A DNA stretch of 64,000 nt, from positions 372,001 to 436,000 of the forward strand of contig CM053332.1 in assembly GCA_028583605.1 (NCBI GenBank), read 5' to 3'. Below the pieces are notes generated by a model that saw only the letters and a program-made list of their open reading frames with translations, had not been told where the DNA came from and did no database searches. Origin of the DNA: Dastarcus helophoroides (Eukaryota > Arthropoda > Insecta > Coleoptera > Bothrideridae). A program made the position numbers and the translations under genes. How positions within the stretch are numbered: position 1 is the stretch's first letter; every line of letters begins with the position of its first letter. Shown one piece after another: positions 1 through 10,200 of the stretch.

Positions 1-700
1 TAAAATATTAAATAAAATCAACAATTCCAAAAATATACAGTGTAAATCATTAGTACGGTAACGCCCTGTAACTCCGACAATTATTTTGATGCCAAACACA
101 TTTCTGGTACAAAGGTACACTACCGCGAGGCGCACAATCTTAAATTTTTTTTCTATAAAGGATAAATAAATACAAGGTGGTGCACTTGTTTGAAAATAAA
201 ATACCCTACATATTTTTACACATTTAAATGTTTAAATGTGATTAAAATAATATTAAACAATAGGGGTCTGGGATTAATAGTTTTTGAGATATTTAGAAAA
301 TTCAAGAAATTAAAGTCTAACTTGGAAGCTCGTTTGAAAGACCGGAAATAAAATCATTTTATAGGTTTTTTTTCTAATTTGTTTAATAATGACATTATGA
401 TACTTTATTCCCAACTTTTTCATCATTATTTTTTTGTAAATATTGGATTTAAACTTAAAATTGCGACTTTGGATAAGCATTTTGATTTGTTTTATAAAAT
501 AACGACTTAAATTCGGTTTTTTATTAAATCTTGATTTAAACTGGAAATATTTATATTCTTTTTCTAAAATATTTCTTAGCATGTAAAATTTTAATATTTG
601 TTATAAATTTTGAATCTCTAAAATTTGGACTTTTAACTAGAAAATATTGGTGTCAGTAACATAGTGTATTTTCTCGTAAAGAGTTTTGGGTTTTTATATG

Positions 701-3013
701 TACCGGGTGGCCAACTAAGAAAGGACGCCGGCTATATCTCAGCAACGAACCATCCCACAGTTTTGAGAAAAAAATTTCAATAAGAAAAGTGGCCCTCAAA
801 AATCGCTGGAAAATATTTTTGAGGTTCTAAAGTGACCGCTAGGTTGCGTAATACGTTAAGCTAAATAGAAAATTAGGATTTTGTCGAAATTTTGCTTAAT
901 TAAGGTATATTGAAAATGCATGCATTGTAATTCTAGAGTAGTTTCAATATGTTTTTGTTTTACACTCTTTCTTCTATCTCTAAAAATAAAGTGGTGGGGA
1001 GACATCGAAAAAATAAAAAATTAAATACCATTTACTTCAGTTAGCCTCAATAAAATTTAACAAATTTAGTCTCTTTGTTACTTATCTATCGAAAGCACTT
1101 TCATATGTTTTTATTTTAAAATTATTGTCGTTGCTACAGCGCGTTATATAAAATTGTAACAAATTTCGCAGTTTTTCTAAAAAAAATTAAATAGGAAGAT
1201 ATGTCTATTTTGACATCTTAAAATAGAGAACTGAAAGCCCTAGATATCAGTGAAAACCTTAACTCGATATCTTTTATCTAACCGGCGATATTGGCAAATA
1301 AAATTTCAGTAACGTAAAAGCTTGATGACGTGGTTTACCATTTAGAATACGAAATCAGAGGAGGTTTAGAATTTATCTTACATAATATAAAAATATGTAA
1401 TTAACATACCTACAATGATCTAATAGTAATAACAGTGAATAATGTAAAAAAAAATTAACCAAAAAAACAATTTAATATTCAAAAAAGTAAAAAAAAAGAC
1501 ACTGCATTACATTAAAAATGTTAAATTAATATCCTCTATTGACTGAAGCCCTAGATGTTCAAACTGATTGCAGCCCATCATTTTCATGCAGTGAATCCTC
1601 TGATGAATGAACAGCACTGCAATTTTAACTTTTACCATTGACCATTCTACCCCTCTAAATATTGTTTCTTATTCTTTCGATCATGCCCTTTCTTTTGTAG
1701 GCTTGTTGGCAAAAACAAGGTCTTCTATTCGCCTGACAAATAAAAATCAAAGCAAGTCAGATCTGGGGACCTGGATGGCCAAGAAAACTGACTTCCACTT
1801 CCTATCTACCTGCCACGTGGGCCTGGTTTTGAACGATGGTTCAGCATATTCCCAAGTGATTAGCTAGTGTTCTAGCACTTAAATGAGGATTAAATTTTAC
1901 ATATTCTAAAACATTTATAATTATATTCGGTCTCGTCTCGTAAATAGGATAAATTGTAGTACCTTCATTCTAGGCGATGCGATCACATATTTTAAAGAAA
2001 TAAACATATCCTAAATTTCATTATGCTCTCACAGTCCCCGCTGCGTATGCACCTCGGCACATTGATTACGTTTTTCGGGATACTGCACGCGTAGATTTAG
2101 CAGCATCACTTGCATTTTCATGCATTCAAAATAAATGGTTAGTTAGCATGTCAAATGCTTCTTCATTTGTTTAAATCTTTTTAATTTTAAAAATTGAAAT
2201 ACAAATCTTGTCCCCTGAAACCATTTTTTTATTTTATGAAGAAATGTAAAAGCGGAAATAACAATTCAGTTAGAAGAGCAGGTAGTAAACACATTTGCAA
2301 CCTTAAAGATTTGCACTTTTTTATTTCATTTTGGCAGTTAACTTTTTTCAAGGGCCACTTTACCAGTTTTATAGACAAACTGTGTGACTATTTATAACTT
2401 AAATTTTGTTTGTCAATATCTTCGGTTAGACAAAAGATATCGAGTTGCGATTTTTATTGATATTTAGGACTTTTAATTCTCTATTTTAAGATTTCCAAAT
2501 TGACATATCATTCTATTTAATTTTTTTTAGAAAAACGGCGAAATTTGTTACCATTTTATATAACGCACTGTAGCAGCGACCATAATTTTAAAATAAAAAC
2601 ACGTGAAAGTGCCGTCGATAGACTAAATAGCACTTTTTCTATAAAGACTAAATTTGTTAAATTTCCTTAAGGCTAACTGAAGTAAATGGTATTCAAAAAA
2701 ATTTTTTTTTGACGTCTCTCCACCACTTTATTTTTAAAGACAGAACAAAAAATGTAAAGCAAAACAAATCGAAAATATTCTAGAATTACAATGCCTGTAT
2801 TTTCCATATACCTTAATTGGGCAAGATTTCGAGAAAATCCTAATTTTCTATTCAGTCTTGCTTATTACGCTACCTAGCGGTCATTTTAGAACTTTAAAAA
2901 TACTTTCCAGCGATTTTTCAGGGCCACTTTTCTTATTCAAATTTTTCCCCCAAAACTGTAGTGATTCGTTGCTGAGATATAGCCGGCGTCCTTTTTTAGT
3001 TGGCCACCCGGTA
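701..3013. mobile_element. Tc1/mariner-type element with ~0.6 kb terminal inverted repeats
   Basis: The sequence from TACCGGGTGGCCAACTAAG at 701 recurs inverted up to ..GTTGGCCACCCGGTA at 3013. The inverted arms extend to about 1290 on the left and start at about 2400 on the right; both inner ends carry a 'gatatcttttgtctaacc'-like stretch. The unique centre (about 1300-2390) holds a broken transposase on the minus strand. Ends begin TAC and end GTA, compatible with TA target sites. The element sits inside the larger inverted-repeat element 36-4921, so it is probably a later insertion. Confidence 0.65.
1690..1930 (-). pseudogene. Transposase relic, IS630-Tc1-mariner superfamily
   Basis: Read on the minus strand, about 1916 to 1830 encodes a helix-turn-helix-like stretch (VLEYVKFNPHLSARTLANHL), the kind of N-terminal DNA-binding segment seen in this superfamily. 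About 1815 to 1735 encodes a C-terminal catalytic piece, FSWPSRSPDLTCFDFYLSGE, matching the family's conserved WPxRSPDL motif that carries the last acidic catalytic residue. The two parts are in different frames, stop codons interrupt both, and the central catalytic region is missing, so an internal deletion has joined the ends of the gene. No function remains. It is the only transposase trace found in the TACA-ended elements of this window. Confidence 0.7.
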
Positions 3014-3042
3014 CAACTACAAATACAACTACTATAACTGTA

Positions 3043-4387
3043 TACAGGATGGACCATAAGTAACGGTACATAGAGCAAGAGTAGATTTTCCGTATAAAAA
3101 TAACGTGTTTTAGCTACATTTACCTTATACCAAAAGTTGATATTAACAGAGATACAGGGTGTCAAAATTGAAAAAAAAATTGTGATTTTTTTCGCATAAC
3201 TGATGAACACATTGCACTATAGACTAGAAATTTGGTATAGCGGGGTTTCTTTGGTCAAGAAATTCTAATTTGCTAACAGATTGTCAGTAACTCATAGGGG
3301 GCGCTACCTGCGCCACCTTGTATTATTCTAAAGCATCATAATTTTTTTGTGCCTTCATGTACATTTTTATTTACCTATATTTTTTACGAAAAAAAGGTAT
3401 ACTTTCTAAATGTTGATACAAACAACCGTTTTCAAGATATTTGCCTTCAAAATTTGCCGTACGATTTATTTTGAGTTATGTAAATGTGAATTTTTCGCAG
3501 TAAGTTTCAAAATAAAAGTAATAAAACTGACCCTAAAATAGTTTATATCAAATATTACTTTACTGACATTATTATTAAACATATTTTTTTATTTTCTAAG
3601 GCAAATTTAAATAAAATACCAAAACAAAATTTATTTTCAAAAATAAGTATGTGGGAAATGACCTTTTTCATGCAAACAATTAAAAATCTGGCTGTCCTTT
3701 ATTAAAATTTCATCTCCAAATATCTGCTTTGACCACTCAGACTATTAAAACTTTCTTGTGCGGACTCAGAGACCATATCTCACATCTCTATGTTAGAAAA
3801 TAAATTACGTCTTAATTTTTTGGATTTTCTTTATTGAGATTTTTAAAATTTAGGTAATAATATTATCAGCAAAATAATATTTGACATAAATTAGTTTCAA
3901 AGCTGTCTTATGAATACTTTATTTTCAAGCCTACTTCGAAAATTTAATATCCTAGTAATTTAAAACCAAGGCATCTCAAGTTGAAAACTGTTGCTCGTAT
4001 CAACTTTCAGAAAGTAAACCCTTTTACGTAAAAAAGATAGGGAAATAAAATAACCCATTTAAAATTAATATACGTGGGTGCACAAAAAAGTTATGATGAT
4101 TTAGAATTATGCAGGATAGCACAGGTACCGCTCCCTATTAACTATTGGTAATATGTTAGCAAATTAGAGTTTGTCGATTTCAGAAACTTCCTTGTGCCAA
4201 ATTTCGTGCCTTTATTACAATTCATTCCATAATTATACGAAAAAAATTTTTTTTTCTTTTAACTTTGACACCCTGTATCTCTGTTAATATTAGCTTTTGG
4301 TATAAGGTAAATGTAGCTAAATCACATTATTTTTAATCGAAAAATCCATCATTGCTCTGTGTACCATTACTTATGGTCCATTCTGTA
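3043..4387. mobile_element. Palindromic element (~0.65 kb arms), non-autonomous
   Basis: Almost the whole element is one large inverted repeat. The left end TACAGGATGGACCATAAGTA pairs with ..TACTTATGGTCCATTCTGTA at the right, and the arms stay alignable to the centre near 3700. No coding capacity is seen. A second copy lies at 20574-21752, where a Penelope-like element cuts off its far end. The ~120 bp to the right (4388-4510) recur inverted at 20462-20573, so both copies sit in the same larger repeat. Such fold-back elements can form cruciforms or long hairpin RNA. Confidence 0.65.
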
Positions 4388-4919
4388 TATATCAGAGCAA
4401 ACCCTAGCTGTTAATCAACAGAAAAAGAAAATAATATATATTGTGTGCCTTTTAAATTTTTTGAGAAAAGTGTTATTTTGAGATTGCTAATTACCCTGTA
4501 TAACTCCAAATGTTATTTAAATAAAATTACATTATTTTTTAGGAAAAAAATGTTCTGAAATAACCTGCACTAAAAGTAAAATCATTTGGGTGTTTCCGGT
4601 CTTTCAAGCCAGCTTGAAATTTGGGCTTCATTTTCATAATTTCTCTAAATAGGTATCTCAAAAACTGTTAACCGCAGACCCCTATCGTTTGGTATCATTT
4701 TAATCAGCATTTTGTAAAATATTCAAATATGTAAAAATATATAGGTTTTCTATTTAAAAAAATACAACTTTAGTGGACCACTCTGTGTATGTTCATTTAT
4801 AGTAAAGAATAACTTTAGAATGAGCGCCTTATGTTAATGTACCTTCGCACCAAATATATTGTTGTTATCGAACAATCTTTAGGAGCTACAGAGCTTTACC
4901 GTACCAATGACTCACCTTG

Positions 4920-5104
4920 TACAGGGTGTCTCATTTAAAATAACGAAGTTGGTGTCAACTTCCGGAATAACCGGAAGTACTACAACTTTGCGAATATTTT
5001 AGTTGTGTTTTTGTAGACTTTGCTAAGTTCTTGAATTTTCAAATTTTTTAGATAAGTACTTTGTCAGATATCGATCGCGACGATTCCCGGTGAGACACAC
5101 TGTA
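4920..5104. mobile_element. MITE with TACAGGGTGTCTCA-type terminal inverted repeats
   Basis: A 185-bp unit running from TACAGGGTGTCTCATT to ..GGTGAGACACACTGTA. The last 14 bp are the reverse complement of the first 14 with one or two mismatches. Its body (GTTGGTGTCAACTTCCGG, then TCAGATATCGATCGCG) is found again as the two outer ends of the larger palindromic element at 52141-57309, so this is a short derivative of that family. No coding capacity. Confidence 0.65.
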
Positions 5105-5251
5105 TAGTGTTATTTTGGTAAACAAAAGAATAACAGTGAAAAATTATTTCTTAGAACAATACAATCTGAGTTGTTGAAAATAACAACTGTGAATTTAGAT
5201 AGAACTTTAATTTAGACCGCTAATTTAATTTAATAAAACTGCATAACGAGC

Positions 5252-5434
5252 ATGATGGTTGCAAGTAGCAGGTACACATTTGCCATCATAACTGTCGTAA
5301 GTTTTCTTTTTATATTTATACTGGGTCGGTTATTAGTGGGTAAGTCGTTCAATTATTTTGATTACAAAAATCTTTTTGGCGCAAAAATATTGCTGCCAGA
5401 CATTCCAAAACTATCCTTAAAAATAAATATTTAA
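5252..5434 (+). CDS. Possible first exon encoding a membrane anchor; unassigned
   Basis: A 60-codon frame starts with two ATGs and encodes a short polar head followed by one strong hydrophobic segment (about residues 9-27, FAIITVVSFLFIFILG). A good splice-donor-like sequence (GTGG/GTAAGTCG) lies at about 5339-5346. That would make a ~29-codon coding exon for a type II membrane protein, the same style of start as the DUF229 genes but on the opposite strand. No convincing following exon was found on the plus strand, so this may be a chance ORF or a relic. The MITE at 4920-5104 ends just upstream. Confidence 0.2.
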   Translation: MMVASSRYTFAIITVVSFLFIFILGRLLVGKSFNYFDYKNLFGAKILLPDIPKLSLKINI

Positions 5435-5988
5435 TTATACACGGTGGAGTATTAAAAATGCCCTAATCTGCTCAAAAAACTGAGTAAAATGATATAAAAC
5501 AATAGGGTTCTGCGATTAATAGTTTTTGAGATATCTGGAAAAAATGGTGAAAATTTTGGATCACTTGGAGACTCGCGTGGAATAGTAAATGACTATTACT
5601 TGCAGGGTGCAGATGATTTTAGTATATCCTTATCTTAAAAAAATTGTGTAAACTTAATTAAAAATATCATTTGTCATTATGCACACGCTGATTGTTTTAC
5701 ACGAAAAATCATTTTTCCAAAATATCCAATGGCATAGCTCGTATATTGTTTTCTATTTCAGTTTCAAACAACAATTAGGTTTTAATTTAATACGAATTCA
5801 GTCGAAACCTGATATAAAGACATCGTTTACAACGACACATCGGTTATTACGACTAAATGGCAAGGTCCCGCTCGATTATTTTAAAATCTAACTGTATTGT
5901 CAGTTATTTATTTTTAAAATAAATTTTTCTTTAGTTTTTTGACATTCCGTGAATTCTTTAGCACTTACTTGTCGGACCATTTGTTAGC

Positions 5989-6061
5989 ATTCGAGTTGGA
6001 TATACCAAACTGACGAGATCTAACAAGATCGAAACCGGTATTTGGATTCCAAACTTCGAAT
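5989..6061 (+). ncRNA. Hammerhead ribozyme motif, type I
   Basis: The full catalytic core is present: CTGACGA (6010-6016) and GAAA (6031-6034). Stem II is GATC (6017-6020) with GATC (6027-6030), closing the loop TAACAA. Stem III is a minimal ACC/GGT (6034-6039) with no loop. The predicted cleavage nucleotide is A6040. Stem I is long and broken by internal loops: CCAAA (6005-6009) with TTTGG (6041-6045), TTGGA (5996-6000) with TCCAA (6048-6052), and ATTCGA (5989-5994) with TCGAAT (6056-6061). All pairs are exact. Hammerheads with very short stem III are known from retroelements and satellite repeats of animals, where dimers may be the active form. The host repeat was not identified. Confidence 0.8.
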
Positions 6062-6439
6062 CCAATAAATGTTCAAACCTATTGGTCTGTGCATTAGTAC
6101 CACTTCATACAACAAAATTTATATCACATATTCAAATTATGTACATATCTACTTATTACTATATTGCTTATAACAACTACCGGTTATAGTGCCCGTATTT
6201 ATATGGCCCCTTCAATGTCGCTATATCCGGTTTCGTCATGGCATGAAAAGTACCATCGAAATATATAAAAAGTTATAGGTGGCCAATTTAAAAAAAAATA
6301 GAGTTAGGCTACTTCGAGATTGCGTCTAATCTTCAATTGTTTTTTAGTAATATATAGAGAATGTCCGTAAAAAATCATGATAATCACTTTTTGAATTATC
6401 TATTACAATGAAAAATAACCGAGATATAGAAGCTTAAAA

Positions 6440-6850
6440 GTGCATAGTTTTTGCGTGAATACCTTGTACATATAAAAACCTAAAACCCTTTACGGGAAAA
6501 TACACCTATATTACAGACACCAATCCTTTCTAGTTAAAAGTCAAAATTTTAGAGAACCAAAATTTATAACAAATATTAAAATTTTACATGTTAAAGAATA
6601 TTTTATAAAAAAAATATAAATACTTACAGTTTAAATCGAGATTTAATATATCAAGAGAAAATCTAGAATTATCAAAAGAATTTTATAGGAAAAAGCTGAA
6701 TTAAAGTCGTTATTTCATAAAACAAATCAAAATGCTTATTAAAAGTCGCAAAAAAACTAATAATGAAAAAATTGGGAATAAAATTCATAATATCGTTATT
6801 AAACAAATACGAAAAAAAAAACCGATTCTTAAAATACCAACTGTTGACAT
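6440..6850. repeat. Inverted copy of the 310-700 region
   Basis: This stretch matches the reverse complement of about 310-700, for example 'tctagttaaaagtcaaaattt' here against the complementary stretch near 620-650. It is a further fragment of the outer inverted-repeat element at the left end of the window, standing alone. Short reading frames in both copies (minus strand) are alike but have no recognisable domain, so they are treated as non-coding. Confidence 0.5.
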
Positions 6851-7024
6851 TCGAAAATAGATGATGACGTGATGACGTTATTGACATTTAGGGAATGACG
6901 TCATCCGCACTTTTTTTAATGACAAATTCAACTTTATTCCGTTGTTTTAATAGCTGGGTTTTTGTTAGGACAACTTATATTTATTTGGAACACTAATAAA
7001 TGGAAAATTAATTAAGTTAATCAC

Positions 7025-7270
7025 CTGTACGTGTATGGCAAGTCTCTGATTAGACTTAGCCGAGACACACTATCTACTCCAATCATCAATAAACTCATTT
7101 CTTTCCTGTTTTCCATCATTTTCTTAGAAACACGTGACGATTCTCTAAAAATTATTGAGTGAACGTTCTCATAAATCTTCTTACTGGTTGCCGTGTCGAC
7201 GCAAACCACTTTAATCACATTTTTGCGCACCCGAATTTTGTTTTCGAAGGTCATGCACTTACGAGAAAAC
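7025..7270 (-). CDS. Gene 2, coding exon 3: start of the DUF229 catalytic domain
   Basis: The acceptor is ..ACGTTTCAG/GTTTTC (exon starts 7270) and the donor is TACAG/GTGATT (exon ends 7025). The frame reads through KCMTFENKIRVRK.., VKVVC-like VIKVVCVD, YENVHSIIF, and LLMIGVDSVSRLSLIRDLP. The same order of blocks occurs in gene 1 (VVVKC, YENAHTYV, LLVGIDSISRLNFLRNLP). The D and first S of the DSxSR motif are the expected nucleophile/metal site of the fold. Confidence 0.8.
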
Positions 7271-10200
7271 CTGAAACGTAATAATAGTTCCAAGTAAGTC
7301 TATTGGGTCCTTTTTAGTTGATTTTTTTGGCCTGTCGCTTGCTTTAAATATCATTATCAAAGCTATCTGACTGTATTGAAAGCAATAGAGGGAAATAAGG
7401 TACTTTGTCTCTGACATTGATTGTGAGATACAAGTGGTACTATCTGTAGTCGCAAGTGCTTCCCTAACATCAATGAAAAATTATAAGTTTTAATTGAAAT
7501 TTAACTTTAACGCGAATCCTGGATTGTTAACACTGAATCTGATGAGTATTCCAACCAACCGGACTATTACATTATATAGTGTGTGTAGATGTTTGCGAAA
7601 GTGCGGCTACATAAATTGCGGCCAGGGCTAATTTAGGGTTGAAGATGCGGCCAATAATTAATTAGGTTTGATTTCTCATAACTGAGGCTGATGACGGTAC
7701 AACTATGGATAAAAGTGCGGCCACTGAAAAGATTTTCGGTAATTTTTGGCTACCCAATAGATATCTTAATATCTTAATTATCACATGATAGTCCATGAAG
7801 CAAATATATAAAGTTTCATCGAGTGCATTGAATCTTCAATTTAACTAGATTTGGTACATGGTCCTACACACATTAAAAATGAACTTATGCTTTATTGTAA
7901 AATTTTGAAACCTAATTTACTGAAATCATTAGAAATATGTAAATCCAAATTATTAAATTTGTTACGGAACATTCTGATTGTCCAATTATAAATTTCTTAG
8001 AGAGCACTAAAATTGTTCATCAATACTCAATAAAATTTTAAGTACTAAATGATGGACAACAGCCCTAATGTTGAGGTTTAGAAGGATGAAATTTTGCACA
8101 CGTGTTCGGAATATAACGTATGTGAGCACCAAGAAAGGAAATCAAAATAATTTTAAAAAATTGTAGTTTTAGGAGAAGAATTTAAAATTAAAATCCCACA
8201 ATTTCGTGAAAAAGTCATCTTTTTGAGTTTCACGACTGACTTAAAAAAAACGAAATAAAGAAACTCTTCCCAAATTAAAAGAAAAAAGATCGACATTGCA
8301 AGATTTTAATCCAAACCTAAATGATGAATTCTGAAATTCAGACAAATTTTTAAGTTAAAAATAAATGTTAAATTTCTGAATTTTGATTAATAAGTGAAAA
8401 TTCCGAAATACAGCTCCCCTAAAAATATGGATTAAGGGATAAAAGATTGTATAGAAGGTTATCATTTTTAAAATTAGAAATATGGAAATTCTTCCGTTTA
8501 AAAACAAAATTTAATTATATCAATGTTTTTGAAAATTCATCACCTAATGGGGTTAAATAAGGGACAAAATTTGTATAGGAAATGTGCCGTTTTTAAAGTT
8601 AGTTTGTCGGATAGTTTAGAGATCTCGACGTTTACCAATGAGAAATATGTATCGAGAAAATGGCTTTAAATAAAATAAAGACTTGAAACAAAATTTGATC
8701 AAATACCTAAAAAGATAAATTAAAGGAAAAAACTATATTTAATTTATTTTATTCCTATCTTTTAATTGCTCCGAAGAGAAAAATTCTATATAAAGTTAAA
8801 ATTTTGAATTTGTAATAGTCACCAAGAGCATGTAAGTTCGACCCACAAGTGTAGTTCAATGCCGGAAGGGGTATTAGCCCTCGGAGTAGTTGTTTCTTTT
8901 GGATCAGGCTTCAAATATTTCAATTTTTACCACAATAAATTATTGATAAAACGTCTATTCATGTTAAAAATTTTTATATTTTTAAAATTTTTATTTTTAA
9001 GAATTTCTTTCTCGTTGTTCCCTTTTCATGTTATGCACTGCTGACGAGCTCAAATGAGAGCGAAACATCGATGTCCAGTGCTACAACCTTTTTTTATGTA
9101 TTTTTTTAATATTTTTATATTTTCATAATTTATCAAAAAATAAAATTTTTTCATATCTAATTTTGGTCTTCTGTTTTTTATTTTTCATATTCTATGTAAA
9201 ATAAACTAACCTCTTATTTTGTCAACTGTCATGAGGTGACGTTTTAAATAAATTTAAATATTACGTAGTTATATTTCAAAAACTGTTTAGAATATTGTCA
9301 ACAAACAATAAAAATTGAAATATTTCCCAACTGGGCCAAAGAAATGTTAAATAAAATTAATAAATAGAATTTTTGAGGAAAAAATAAAAATTTTAAGTTT
9401 AGTCTGAATTTTAATACCAAACAGTCGCCATTTAAAACACTTTTAGTTTATATAAACAATCAATAATATATTAATAATAAAGAAACAAAAATTTTAGATT
9501 ATTGAAATTTTTAGGACAAAAAATAGCTCTCTTACTTAATAAAAGCTTTGAATCCTCAAGAAAGATGCATTTCTAGCAGCTGGTAGAAAATAAGTCAATA
9601 GTACGTAGACAAATACATTTGCCCGTCTCACATTTGAATAAAGCAAAAAAAAACATTATAAGATACAAGTTTTATCCGTAGGAAGTTTAAATTTTACAAT
9701 TTATAAATAATATCAGCCCTCAATAATGCTGATGCAGTGGCCACACTTTTAACTGTAGCAAGTATCAGTTGGCAACATAACCAGTGGCACGAGTTCGCAA
9801 GTAGTATACTCTACAAGGTATGGTATGACGCATATTCCACACGAGCGAAAAGTTTGTAGCCCGATCCGCAGTCGAGGGTTACGGTTTTGCGAATGTGATA
9901 TGCTTATTTGAGATATATTTACTAGAGTGGGTCAATCTTCTAATTTTAAATGGCCTCTAGTGCTAAAAGTTGTGAAAGAATGTTTTTTATTTTAATCTTC
10001 AACCCCCTCCCCCCGTCAGGCCATTATATATGAAAATTTAAAAAAAATAAAATTTAAACACACATGCACTAGAAAAGGTTTCCTAATGATATATTGTACA
10101 CGTATATAAAATATTTTTAAAATCGGAATATGTTCAGCACCCTCCTCATCACTTTTTATGTAACAAAAATCACCATGCGTCTGTAACACCTATAGACAGG

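Larger units (their letters stand above)
36..4921. mobile_element. Outer long inverted-repeat DNA element containing two further inverted-repeat elements
   Basis: The left end (from TACAGTGTAAATCATTAG at 36) is the reverse complement, with mismatches, of the right end (..GACTCACCTTGTA at 4921). The arms can be followed over about 330 bp each: 36 to about 370, and about 4570 to 4921. Shared landmarks include a 'taggggtctg' stretch and a 'gaaagaccggaaa' stretch. The middle is filled by two other inverted-repeat elements (701-3013 and 3043-4387). No intact transposase is seen. The terminal TA at 4920-4921 is shared with the adjacent MITE, which suits TA-targeting insertion. Family assignment to IS630-Tc1-mariner is inference from the termini and the neighbouring transposase relic. 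Confidence 0.6.

Noticed and set aside
1607..1867. 86-codon plus-strand frame
   Set aside because: The opposite strand carries transposase motifs, so this frame is a shadow.
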